A DNA stretch of 64,000 bases, taken from assembly GCF_000189635.1 (NCBI RefSeq), contig NW_002475961.1:124001-188000 (forward strand), in the 5' to 3' direction. Below are positions 37,282-49,800 of this stretch, one piece after another. The stretch's first letter is position 1, and every line of letters starts with the position of its first letter. Made by a program: the position numbers and the translations under genes. The stretch comes from Tetrahymena thermophila SB210. Taxonomy: Eukaryota > Ciliophora > Oligohymenophorea > Hymenostomatida > Tetrahymenidae. A model generated the notes under the pieces. The model did not search any database, was not told the DNA's origin, and saw only the letters and a list, made by a program, of their open reading frames with translations.

Positions 37282-38390
37282 TCACTCCTTGTTGACCTTC
37301 TTTTCGAGGTTTTTGCTCTTCTTGATGGAGGGATCGTTCTTGATAGCTCTTCTTCTGTTTCTCAAGAATCTGGGGTTAACCTAATTAATTATCAAATAAA
37401 AATTATTTTAAAATTAACAAAGAATTATTTTTTTCTTCAAGATTTGCATAATAATATTTTTCAGTCAGCATTTAATTAATAATCCATCCATCCATTTATT
37501 TTTCTCCTTTTATATTTATTCATGTCATTAACATGTTTGTAAATATGCTTTTAGATTGCTTTTTTTTTAAATTAATACACGATTAATTTTGCACTTAAAA
37601 GATATTTAATAATATACTCTAAAGCATTTCATCTATAAAAGTATCACAATTTTATTAATTATTATGCTATAATTGCTTTAAATTGATTTTTTATTTTCCT
37701 ATTATATCTCGTCACACTAATTAAGACAAACTTTATTGATTAATCCAATTTTTTCTAGGCTCTTTTGTTGAAACTTTCTTGATTAATTCAATATTCTTCT
37801 ACTACTTTATTATTTCCTAATAGCTAATGTAAATGCTTTAGGGGTTAATCTAAATGTGCAACATCTGTATTTGTAAATATTATCTGCTTGAGTTAGTAAA
37901 AGTTCATTCTATGCAGCGTTTGATATGAGAGGGGCTAGAGTTTAATCTCATTCCAAACAAACTCTATCAACCAAATCACTATTTAACTAACAAATCATGC
38001 AATTTATCTAATATTCATCTGCATCAAACAAAATTAAAATCTTATTAAAGTTCTTTTTATAATGTGGATACTTAAGATTCACCATAAATGAAGTTAAGTT
38101 AGTTTTAATTTCTCCTTTTGTATTTAATCTCAAGGATTCATGGTGGAAATAGATTGAATTTTGTTTGATTTAGGATTTAAGGAGATATTGAAATTATAAA
38201 AAAAGGCAAATTGTTTCAAGAGGAGAATCGGCCGCTCGTAGAAAAATTATGCAATCTATGTTGGAAAATTATATTGATTTTTTCTTACACCCTTGGTGGA
38301 GATGTGTCTGTGGTCCTTGGGCTTCTTGATACCGTTTCTGTGGGACTTGGAAATTTGGTTCTTATTAGTGGAGTTCTTTGATTTAGCCAT
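37282..38390 (-). CDS. RPL29: 60S ribosomal protein eL29 (RPL29), 66 aa
   Basis: eL29 is a very small basic protein of the large ribosomal subunit. Exon 1 (38289-38390) encodes 34 residues starting [12 protein letters not shown] and including SHRNGIKKP, the signature of the family. Exon 2 (37282-37380) continues [17 protein letters not shown], matching the family's GV.P.FLRN..FA block, and ends VNKE before TGA 37282-37284. The junction restores the Gly-Val/Asn-Pro-x-Phe-Leu-Arg-Asn consensus, so the splice is secure. Length fits the family. Codons are strongly biased to the highly expressed set. The intron (37381-38288, 908 bp) is far longer than others in this window and contains a second reading frame, listed separately. 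Confidence 0.96.
37525..38258 (-). pseudogene. Intron-resident reading frame inside RPL29, broken by one TGA
   Basis: Within the RPL29 intron, same strand, one frame stays open for about 250 codons except for a single TGA at 37948-37950. It is a different phase from eL29 exon 1. The conceptual product looks like real protein: [57 protein letters not shown], then a second Cys cluster beginning VCLE just before the TGA, and after it [17 protein letters not shown] and YRCCTF. The paired-Cys spacing (CxxC ... C-L-E-stop) makes it likely that the TGA replaces the second Cys of a CxxC pair. It resembles the C-terminal part of a larger protein. No start codon or promoter is evident, so a pseudogene fragment captured in the intron is most likely. 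Confidence 0.5.
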
Positions 38391-39693
38391 TTCTTCTCTT
38401 TTTAATATTATATATGTGAAAATATATTGTTTTCTCTTGACTTTTTTATATTTTTATCTAGGTTTTTAATTTGATTGTGTATATATTTGTTTGCTTTTAT
38501 TTTAATTTCTCTCTTAATTTGACCCTATCAGTATATTTGCTTTCTTTCCTTGCTTCAAAACCTCAATTCATGTATTCATCAATAAATCTAAATGAATTAA
38601 ATCATATATTCTCTCATTCACACACACACCCATTTTTATTATTAAAACATGAATCATTATTTAATTCATTTTTTTATTAGCTTATAATAAATTCATAAAA
38701 AAGTCTAATATATAAATTTCAATTAAACCTATTTGCTATTTTAACTAATAAATTGGTTGTTTTTAATCTGTGAAGAAGCATTAGCAGTATTTTGTATTAT
38801 TTTTTTTATTAAAATATATTTAATATAACAAATTGTTAGTTTTTGCCATTTGTATTCGCCAAATTATGATATTTAGATATAATAAGAATAAGCTTTACAA
38901 AAGTAAAAAAAAAATTCTAATTAAAATTTTTAATTTAAGTTTATAGGCTTATCAATAATGTCTTTTTATAAAATTTTTTTGTTGATTGTTTTTGTTTTAT
39001 TTATTATTTAAATTATAATCAGTTTAAAATATTAGTTTATTTTTAAAACTTTGTTTTAAGTAACTAAGCTTGACTCTAAAAATTTTTTTTTAATTTTCTA
39101 AGCCTCTTTAAATCTATAAAGATAATTTTCAAATAAAAATCTATTTTTAATGAAAAGATTCTCAAAACTTAGTTAAAATTAATATTATTTATTTATTAAT
39201 GGATTATAAATAAAACTTTTTAAATGTAAGCTAAAAATAATAATTTTACATAAAAATTTAAAAATAAAAACTTTGAAAAAATTAATAAGAGCTTATTTAT
39301 GATAAAAGTAAAATAAATTTTATATTAAACAGCTTAGAAAATACATTTATTTTGTTTGAATCATGGTTTAACGTTGATGAATAAAGCTCATAAACCTTAT
39401 TGTTTGGAGAATATTCTAAATTTCATAAAATAAATTTTATATTAAATAGCTAATTTATTTTACTTATTTTGTTTGAATTTTGGTTTAAAGTACTACAAAC
39501 CTCTCTAAATTTAATTAAATTATATGAATTAACCGTTTTTTTCATATTTATAAGATTAATCAATCTTTTATTGTTTCTTGAAAAAATTAATTTAAAAATC
39601 AAAAATATTTTTAAAGAGAAATTAGAAAGATTAATTTATATGAGTTTTACAAATATAGAATTATTGGTTTTTTATAAAATGTTAAGAAGAAAT
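38391..39693. other. AT-rich spacer containing RPL29 promoter and direct repeats
   Basis: The ~200 bp next to 38390 should hold the promoter and leader of RPL29. No gene seen. A duplicated block lies at 39307-39488. A plus-strand standard-code ORF at 39469-39753 is low-complexity and overlaps the end of the channel gene; I do not support it. Confidence 0.5.
39307..39488. repeat. Direct repeat, two copies offset about 117 bp
   Basis: AAAATAAATTTTATATTAAA followed by AGCT and TTATTTTGTTTGAAT occurs at about 39309-39363 and again at about 39426-39480. A further partial copy of the segment between them, TTGGAGAA(T/C)ATTCTAAATTTC, occurs at 39405 and 39738, the latter inside the 3' end of the channel gene. 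Confidence 0.65.
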
Positions 39694-42600
39694 TCAATTT
39701 TAAATTTTTTAATTTTTAGGTTTATTTTTATGATGGCTTGGAGAACATTCTAAATTTCGGAAACCAGTTATTTATCCATTATCACTTATTGATTGCTATG
39801 ATGGTATTTTACTAAAAGTTTCTCCTTTAAATCCAAAAATAGCATCTAATTCATATGTTCTATTAGATTGACAGTCTTCGAGTTAGTTGTATTTAAAATT
39901 TAATTTTACTTGTTCACTAACAATACTGGTAGCTTATTAATTAATATCAGAAATATTCATGGATAATCTTTATCTCTCTCTTTCTTCTTCATCTTCTTCT
40001 TCTTATATTTTAGAAACTTCATTTTTAAATCTACTTTATTTGGATTAAGTTTAAGATAAAATTCCTTCTATATTGCTTTTCTTAGAATCATCTGAGCCTT
40101 CTTCTCCTCCACTAACAAGCATTATATTTTATCTTTTTGTAGCTTTTCTTGCTCCACCTCTTACAAATGGCGTACCTTCTCCATTATTAAGTATGCTACC
40201 ACTACGATTTACTCCAATAATAGAATTGCTTTCTGATTCTTAATATATTTATGCTATCTCTTTGGTATCTTCTTACTGCCTAAATTTATTTAACAAATTT
40301 CCTGCTACTCCACCTGAAGCTACTATTCTAGTTCCACCAGTTTTTCTATTTTTCCTTACAAAGTCTTATGGATTGATAGAATTACTTTAATTGTTATTCT
40401 AAGTAGTTGGTTTCAATTTATTCAAATGTATAAACAAATTGTGCTTTACATTTGTATGATTTTTTAAGCTTACAATTTTATCTAAAACATATTCAACATT
40501 ACTGGATGGATAGTAAAAGCTATAATTTTTAAGAGTATCGAAATCCTCAAGTCCGTAAAAATTAGTTTAATTATCAGAACCTTCTATAACAGATTAAGAG
40601 ACCTATGATGTTTTTCGCCCAGTATGTGTATTTGATCCTAATATTTCTATTATCTTATTCAATAATAACTAGTTTTAGTCATAGCTTATCCTTTTAATAT
40701 TTTCAAGCACAGATGAGTTTGCCTGGAGAAGAATATTGTTATTATTTTTGAATTCATTAGTTTTTTACATCCCAGCTAAATTATTTGATTTGTATTTATT
40801 ATTTTATTTACTTAAAGTTTCCAACTTAGAATATTAAGAGCTCAGCTGATTTGTATAGATAGTGGATTCATCTTTCATAGAATTTTGTTTTTTAATCAAA
40901 TTACTGATAGCATTTATGCATTAAGTAGAATTGCTAATACCACCACTATTAGAATTACCAGTGGTATGCTTTTTAGTAGACTTTCTTTTCGATTCCTATC
41001 TTTAAACTTTTGAAATAGACTATCTTTTCTCTATTTTAGTATTTGATGTTGGAATTATTACTGACTGTTGTGGCGCAATCTAATTTTAGCTAAACTAAGA
41101 TTCTTTGATTTCTTTTGTCCCAGTAGTTGACTGTGATTATAAAGATTTTAAAATAGGTGCAACAGCTTTTCTACTACTAATTATATTATTAGTATCTTTT
41201 TAAATATGCAAATACCCTTTTTAATTATATTCGTTATTTTAATTTTCATAATCTATTTCTTCATTTTTTGTTTCCATGGAAAAAACTACAACTTTTTCGT
41301 TTTGCGGACCTAAAGGACTCAATTTTTCTGAATCTTCTCCTTATTAATTTTGTAAACTGTTTGAATTTAAAAATCCAAGTTAAACATTTATTTATTAATT
41401 TGGTAGAATTTTTTAATTTGAGTTGTTGAGTTACAAGTTACTCTCAGAAAGATTACCTTCATCTTATTTATCCACTTATCTATCAATAGATAATTTTTTA
41501 GCATAGTTTAATTACTACAAAAATGATGGTAGTTTAAATCCAATCCTTTATTAACTATCTTTATTTTCTTCTTTTTCTTCTTCATTTTCCTAACTATTTT
41601 CATCATCTTCATCATCACTATCTGCAGCTAATTTATTTTCTTCTTCTTCATCAGTATCAAAAAAATCTTCATCACCAAATAATTCATCAATAATCACTGA
41701 AAATTATTCTTAAATCTATTCTGCCTTCTCTCTAATATTTGATTTAGCTTTCAAAGAATTTGGAGATTTTAAAAACTTTTTCCTTTCATGTTTCTACCTG
41801 TTTTAATGATATCCTGGATAAAAATATTTTTTCAAAAGTAGAAATTTTTTAGGCGTGTAGTGCAGATAGGGGCACTCATTAGCTAAATGCTTTCCATCTT
41901 TGCAAGAATAACACTTCATTCCTTTGATTAATAAGTTATAATTCTCTTAAAAATTTGTTTACTTAAATAATTAATGAATTTTACCAATCAATCTGTAGTC
42001 GCTTTCATTTAAAATTTTATCTTTAATATAGCAAAATTATTCATAATCTTCTGGGTATTCTTTTAGCAATTCAATAAATTCAGATCTCTTTATATAAATC
42101 AAAGTTGTAAAATCTAAAGATTTGACTGATAGAGTTCTTGTTAATCCCGTAAAGAAACCAACTTATCCAAAGCAATCACCGGCTTTTAGCTTCATTATTT
42201 GTATAGGCTAGTCAGATTATGAAAGAAATACTTCAACTTAACCTTTTTCTATAAAATATATATTCTAATCTTCAGTAATAGTGTTTTCAATAAGTATGAT
42301 CTCATCAGGAGTTGCTCTATATTCTTTGATAAGAGGTACACTTCTGCTAATTACTTAATTACTAAAGTTGTTTATAAACACAACTGAATCTTTTAAAACT
42401 ATATTATTTGCTTCTAATGCTAGCTGATCCCTCAAGTTGTCACTCAACAGACTTTTTATTTTTTCTTCTATCTCTGTATCTCTTTTATTTATTTATTTTA
42501 ATTGAATAATTTCTTTTAATTCTGAGTTTAAATTTTAACAAATTTAATTATGAGTAATTAAAATAATTTTTAAAAATAGAATGATGAAGTAATAAAAACA

Positions 42601-44862
42601 TAAATAAATTACCTATCTTGTTACTCAGTCCAATAATATTATAAATATTCCCTAATTTAATATTGTAATTCTTTAGAAACTTTTTTCAAGTGCATATAAC
42701 TGCTTATATTATACATCATTTCATTTATTTACATTTCTTATTTACTCATATTTTCAAATATACTACCAATCTAATTTACTGCATAAGCAAAAACACCACA
42801 AGCAACCAACATAGTAAAGATACAAAAGGCGAATTCCCTATTATTTACCTATTAATTAATAAATTAATAATATTTATTAATCTATATTAAATAAACTTCT
42901 TTATGATATTCCATTTATCTTTCTATCTTTAAATTTATTAGATAAGAAATTCGAAAAAAAAGAATGATATAAAATATTCAAAAATAAAAAAGTAATAAAT
43001 TCAAGCGAGTGATTAGTTTGTGGAAATTTGATTGTTTTCGTTAATTTTATTAACAATTTTAACAATTAATAAAATGATAATAATCTTCTTTATTTTTGTT
43101 AAAATATAGAAATTTTAAAAGAGATAAATAGTTTAAAGTTAGTAATTGTATCATTGTTTGTAATTAAAGGCGAATCAATTCAAAAAATTACTTAAATAAA
43201 AATTACTTTAATTAATTTTGTTAAAAATTATATTTGAGTTGGATAGACTTAATAATTTTAAAACTATTATTATTCTAATTTAAGTTTATCTGAAAAAAAT
43301 TAATTAAGTGTTTTATTTCGCATTTGATAACTATTAAAGTTATTTTGATACAAACTATTAATTTTAATGTATTTATTTATTTATTAATCTAAACCAGATT
43401 CAGATTTTTATATTTTCAATTTAAAAGTTAATTTAAAATTTTAAAAATAAAATTTCATACTAGTTTTGCTTTTTAGTGATTAAAAATGTTAATATGTGAA
43501 ATAGATAAAGAAATAAATAATTACTGGAACAAAATCGCCATATCCTACAGTAATCATAGTTACGGTAGTAAAATAGTATGATGCAAGATACTATTGATCC
43601 CAAGATAAAGTATTGTAATTGTACTTATCAATCCAAACTTGAGAATCCGTGTTATTTGTTAAGGCTAACCACAACCAAATGCAGGAAAAAATATGAGCTA
43701 CAAATAAAACTCTGAAAAGTAACTTAGCTAAGCGTACCAGCTATTTTTATTTAGGCGAGAGATGGAAGATCTCTTCTACTTTACGAATGATTATTGTAAT
43801 TCTGTCAACTTTAAGATATTGCAAAAGCATTAAAAGTCCCCAAATACCACTAAGACTAGTTAAAAAACTTTCAATCATCACAGGAATGTTTGAAAGAAAA
43901 TCAGTAACAAAATGTTTTCTCAAATAATGATACCAAATAAGCTGTCTATCTTTGACAGGTATACCTTTGTCGAAATAAGTAGTATTAAGGCAGATAATAT
44001 TATCAATTATAAAAAGTACTAATCCTGTGTTGAATAATATATTAGTAATAAAAGTGCCAATACCTAGATTGTAAACTATTTAAAGAGGAATGGCGAAGAA
44101 AAAGAGAAGTATAAATATCATCTGTATGACATCCCACAATAAAATAAAAGTATTAGAAGGATTAAAAAGAGGAATCATTTAGAGGATTCTTTCAAAAAAA
44201 GCCAAATCATCCTCATCTTTTTTTTAACTAGAATCTCTTATTTAATTATTGCTAACTTCAGGTAGTGCTTAATCCCTAATAACAGTTTTTTGATATTTCG
44301 TTAAATGCTTGTTCATATAGGAATGCGTGAATCTAGAAAGTTTTAGTAAAAAGTGTTTTAAACCTAGTAGTTTGATAGCATATTTCTAATTATTGATTTG
44401 CTATACTTTAATGAGTGCTTTGTCAACCTTCTTTGTTAAAATATCTTCTCTAATGTCTTTGAAGACTAGTTTGCCATTTTAAAGTTCTACATTATGATTA
44501 GAAAAGTCATAAGAAATTCTGTTATCACCAAATTTGCTTTTTGACGTAGATTTAACTCTGTGCGAATCGGAGGTCCCTACGTCTAAATAGTTACTTTTTA
44601 TATTTAATTAAGTTTAATCGTGTTGCGGTTTGGCTTAATTTTATAATTTAATTGATTGATGCATTAGAGAATTATTTTTTTTCAGAGCTTTAATACTATC
44701 TGCCTATCTAAGAGTTATCTATGGATATTCTCCTATACTATTTTAATTTCTCATCGAATATTTATGAGCAAATGAGCTGGCGACTAAACCATTAAGCGTT
44801 TACTCGTTTTAATTTAATTAAGAGTTCGAATTATCCTGTATTTATTAATTGCTTGTATCCAT
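39694..44862 (-). CDS. Voltage-gated, CNBD-containing K+ channel with CCHC zinc knuckle
   Basis: An EAG/CNG-like K+ channel. ATG at 44862 is preceded by an in-frame TGA. The N-terminal ~220 residues are cytoplasmic. S1-S5 are encoded at about 44190-43640, with S4-like KVDRITIIVRKVEEIF. The pore reads YYFTTVTMITVGYGDFVP (43525-43578), an intact K+ filter. After an intron (42849-43524) comes S6 (EFAFCIFTMLVACGVFAYA), then the C-linker SYMHLKKVSKELQYQIREYL and YYWTEQQDR. The CNBD is at about 41940-42420 (KAGDCFGQVGFFTG, RTLSV). A C-x2-C-x4-H-x4-C zinc knuckle (41872-41913) follows directly, then a ~650-residue Ser/Asn/Gln-rich tail with an acidic run, ending at TGA 39694-39696. Likely a plasma- or ciliary-membrane channel controlling membrane potential; whether it binds cAMP, cGMP or neither is not evident. 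Confidence 0.9.
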
Positions 44863-46320
44863 CTTTACTTTCTGTCAATTCTAATTCTTCTACTTAACTG
44901 ATAAACTTAATTTTAAATGATATTGAAGCATTATAATTTGAATACTTAAAATTAATATTTATATTTACATTTTAGAAAGGTCTGTTGGCAATGTAAGCGT
45001 TTACTTTGTAAAATAAAATGGGGGTATTGATTATATCTTATAAGTAAACCTGAAAATAAAAAAATAAAAAATTACTATACTTTTTAATTGTTATTTTCTT
45101 TTTAATGTAATTTAATCTTATATTCAAAAGAAAATTGAGACCAATCTTTGAATAAGTTAATAAATAATTAATCGCTCCAATATTTAGATGATTGAAATCA
45201 ACTCTCTTATTGAATTATTCAAAATAAGTTAATCAGAATTTATTTTATTTAAAGAAGTATTACATATAATAGACCAATTAACTCAAATTTCAATTCATTT
45301 AGATAATAAGAATGTATGTGTCCCATCAAACTATATAAAAATATTTAAAATCCAAGCTTTTGCTTATTTTGTTTATATTCATAGTAATTAATTTTCGATT
45401 TTAATCTCATTTTCTTAATTGGTTGGTCTTATTTTTGATTCTATTATTTATTAAACATTAAAAGATAGTAATTTATCGTATAAATAAAATCGAATCGCTC
45501 ATTTATTCATCATTTATCAACCAATAAAACTCAAAAAATTTGAATTCTTCAAGTAAAAAAATAAAATATATACTTATAAAGCTATTTATAATTATTAGAA
45601 GAATAAATAAAAAGTATATAATTAAATGAAATTAGCTTAAAAATATTAGTAAATATTTAATTATTAAATATTCTACTATACTTTTATTATGATTTTTATG
45701 TTATCTGTTTCAGTTAATTCTTATTAAAATATAAATTTTATTTATTTTAAGTAAAATGGATTTTAAAATAATATATAATAATTTGCTATTGTTTTGATAA
45801 GAAGCAATAATAATAATAATTACAAACAAAATTAATTTAGATAAAAATTAAAATTCATTTTTGAATTTAAATAAATAAATTAAAAATAGAAAATATTACA
45901 TACAATATTAGCTTACCACATTATAATAAAAAGTATATATGACAAATGTTATTTTTTAGATAAAGGTACTAAAAAGTTTAAGTTAATTAACAAATACCTT
46001 TTTTATAATGAAGATTTACTTTTTATTTGAATTTAGTTTGTAAAAAAAATTTATAATTAATTAATCGATAGTTTTATAATAAAATAGAGAGAAATTTTTC
46101 AGTTTTCAGTTAATTATTAGATTTTAATAAATCCAAATTTTAGTAAATTTAATAAACATTGATGACTTTTTATGTTTAAAAAATGAATATATATGAATGT
46201 AGGATTGATTATAAATTAATTACGCTATTCTTATTGGCATAAATTTTGGTAAATTTTTTATATTTATTATTTTTATGATAATTATTTGTTTATTTGATTG
46301 TCAATTCTTTTGCTTGCTTT
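44863..46320. other. AT-rich spacer upstream of the K+ channel
   Basis: No gene found on either strand. Long A and T runs and TAA-rich microsatellite-like stretches, for example near 45810. Should contain the K+ channel promoter near 44863. Confidence 0.5.
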
Positions 46321-46666
46321 AGATTTGTTACTTTGCTTTCAATAGAACTTATGCAGACTAAGACTTGCAGATGCCATCTTTAGAAGGGTATTAAAAATTA
46401 CTTTTTATCATAGTACTAGTTTGGTTAAGTACAAATTAGCTTGTAGATTTGAAGGAATTCACCATCGCTAAGTTTAAAGTGCTGTTGAAGTTATTGCTTT
46501 ATTTTCCTATATTAAAGACTTGTGAGTTTTGTACTTATTATGTAAATTACTCACTAGGCTGACGCTGATTAATTATTTAAATTGATTATTTAGGTGAACT
46601 TATAGAAGGTAAAAAACCACTTTGTGCATTTGATGAATTGCTAAGATCTTATTAAAATGGTATTTG
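46321..46666 (+). pseudogene. Possible gene remnant of two exon-like pieces
   Basis: Two adjacent pieces look coding on the plus strand. The first (about 46360-46525) encodes KYKLACRFEGIHHRQVQ and ends AVEVIALFSYIKDL at a TGA. The second, after a good acceptor (TTATTTAG) at about 46594, encodes GELIEGKKPLCAFDELLRSY. The phases do not join cleanly at the GTGAGT donor, so this is either a decayed copy or I have misplaced the junction. No family recognised. It lies just past the stop codon of the carboxypeptidase gene on the other strand. Confidence 0.25.
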
Positions 46667-46838
46667 AATTTATTGCATTTGATGTAGATTGTTTTTATTT
46701 GGAAGCTCAATATTTTCAAGAACTGTTTACATAGATTATTTATAAATTTAATTATTTGACAGTTAGCTAAAATCAACTGAGCTATAATGTTGAGGCTCTT
46801 ATCTCTTTTAATTTGAAATTATTTTTATTTTGCTTACT

Positions 46839-49800
46839 TCACTGATGTCTTTATTCTAATTTATTCTTCATTTAAAAAATTTTAATTTACTTTTAAGTTT
46901 TTTGTAAAAATTACTTTATTTCATTCCTTTTTAGCGAAGATATATCAACTGATTGTTTTACGTTATTGAATGGACTACTTTTATATTCTTAGTTATAAAT
47001 TGCATTTTATCTTTAATTTGTAAATAAATTGCTATCTTTGCTGCTGCTATCTCCTCTGTTATTACCTTCTAAAATATTATTCTCAATTTAGCCATAGTAA
47101 GATTTTTGCCCATAATTTGTATTCTGTAAGTTAGTTGCAGCAGTAGAGTTTGCATAAGAAAAACTCATGGAGGCTTCTCGTTTCCTATCCACTCCAAATT
47201 CATTGTTTTTTTTCAATAAAATCGGAGATTACTCAGAATTTACTTTATAATTTAAAAATAAAAAATAAAGTTTAATAATTATGAAAATAAATATAAATTT
47301 ATGTTTACATTAGCTTTCTTGCAATTTAGAAAGTAAATTTGATGAATTAATAGCATACTACTAAGGAGATCTTTAAAATAATCTTTAACTATGCTATCCT
47401 CTGCTTTAAATTAATTTTTTTGGTTCCTAAAATATTGGAATATTTCCTGATAAAATATTTTGTTATCCCTGCTTTACGTTTTATGGATTAAGATTATTCT
47501 TGTTAGTTTGGTCAAGCGATTTAACTCTCTGGCTATGAAAGCTATAGTGGTTACCTCCCTTTTTAATTCCTTGAAATTTGTTGAGATTCCTATCTCTAAT
47601 AATGAGTTTTTTTATAATATTAATTTAGACAATTTAAAATTAATTTTACATATTTTAGTTTTAAGTTTCTTCATGCCTTATTATTGATTGCTTAGGACCA
47701 AGAGGAGAGTTATCTTAATTTTACTAAATATTTATTTGCTTTTAAGCTGAATAGCTTTGCGTTAAGTTTGAAATAATCGAGTTACTAAGTGCTTTGTTGT
47801 ATATGTTATTGTTGATATTGTTGAATTCTTTAATTTAATTGTTTTAAATAGGTGATTAAAGAATTTGATTATCTTTAAGTGGATTAGTAATATTTTCACT
47901 ATTTTTATCACTATTCTTAGGTTAAACCTAATTTTAACTAGGCGAATAAATTTTATTATCTTAATTGATGTCTTGTTGCTATTCTTATTGAGAAAGCTAC
48001 TGTGCTTATTATATATTATTTGTATCACTCTATTACGGAGCTTGGTTCTGGATCTCTGATGTACTGTTACCCTATAAAAATTATTTCTTTTTTTCCATAT
48101 AAAGGAATAGGTCATATAAAAATGAAGAATCTGTCTGCTACTCCTAGTCTTTTTTTTACACTTGTTTACCCTTGTTGTTAGCTAATTTTTCTTGTTGCTT
48201 TTGTAAGTATCTCTACAAATACATTTAATTTGTTTACTTTCTTTTTATTTCTTATTGTTAATTCACATTTTGCTATTCTTAAACAACTTAATTTTTAGCT
48301 TTCTTTTTGTCAATTTTCTCCTTTTTGAGTCTTTCACTCATTATATCTTTTTATTTTTTCGAGAGAGCATTTTTTGGAATAATATCAAGCAACTCTTCGT
48401 CATCTAAATCATCCTAATTGGTTAATTTTATAAAATTTTTTTAAATAAAAATAAAATACATCCACAAAAGAAATTTAATTGAATATAATTTACTTCTGAA
48501 GGATTAGAGTCTGATCCTGAGTCAGATTTATTACCGCTTTCTAAAAGCTCTTTGTTTTCAGCTATTTCTTGTATCTAAGAGTGTAAAGTTGAGTTTTGGT
48601 CGATGATAAAAGCACCTTTTTAAAATAACCAAGATTTATAAGAAATATAAATTAAAATTTATAGTAAATTAACCTCTGCTATTTTCTTTCTGTGCAGCTT
48701 CCTACTAAATTAAATTATACAGATTGATGCAGATATCTCTTCCGATATCAAGATAATCTTAAATTGTAAAATGGTATGCTTTTTTTACTCCTTTAGAAGA
48801 AATACTTGTATTTTATTTTGGATTTAAAAGCATCTCTTTGTTTTCTTTTTGTCTGAGTTAAGAAATACTTTCTACATTTTCTTCTTTAGCATTGAAATTA
48901 TTTTTTTATTACTAAGAAGTCATCTTTTATTCACTTTTTTTATACCCATAAAAAGAAGCTTCTAAGCAAAATACATTAGGAGCTCTCAATTCTTTCCAAA
49001 GAGTTATTCTTGCAGTAGATTCTTTGTATTAATCCATGCTGAATCTTGATTCTCCAAAGCTAACTTTAGAATTTATTTTGCTCAGCAAGTAGGGAAAAAT
49101 TCTGGTTTTTAAAGGATCTTCTCTGTAGCTGCAGCCATAAAAAAATGCCTCCATTCTAAATAAAAAATTTCATTGATCAAGTATAAAAAAGTAAATAAAA
49201 AAAAACTTTCGACTGTGACCATGCAAATCTAAAATAAGTTTTGTTTCTCTTTCCGAATGTAATTTTTTTATCATTTCCTTCAAAGAATAAATTGTTGGAT
49301 GCAATTTCTAATTTCGTTAAAAATTTATATTTAAATGAATGAGTGATTGTTTGTTATTTTTAAATTTCTTTTTTCATAAAATATTTTCATAATTAATTAA
49401 TATCAATTTAAGCTTTCTAGAAATTTATTATTCAAATTAATTTGAATTTTAGCTTTTATTAATCTTATGAAAACATTTTTTCTTCAAATTAAAACATTTT
49501 ATGAAAATTTTATTTAATGGTTTTATTAAAAATTGATTAAATCACAAATTAAAAAATAATTAATTATATAATAAAATCTATAAATACTCTATTGGGTCTC
49601 TTCCAACGCCTGTTTAAGTCAGCTCCGGCAAGATCACATCTATAGTTTCCATGAATTACTCCATCAGGATTTACCATTGGAACAATCTTAAATATGCATG
49701 CATCCCTTAAAAATTCAGCTTCTACAGAATTTCCTAGAAGAAAATCAATTACACCTTTCATCATATATGATCCTCCTGTTTCTCCTGGGTGTTAACGAGC

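Noticed and set aside
37282..38390. A snoRNA inside the long RPL29 intron
   Set aside because: Ribosomal protein introns often host snoRNAs, but I found no convincing C/D or H/ACA box arrangement; the protein-like frame explains the intron better.
47762..48115. Overlapping plus- and minus-strand standard-code ORFs
   Set aside because: They lie within the Gln-rich tail of the carboxypeptidase in other frames; the ciliate-code minus-strand frame explains the sequence.
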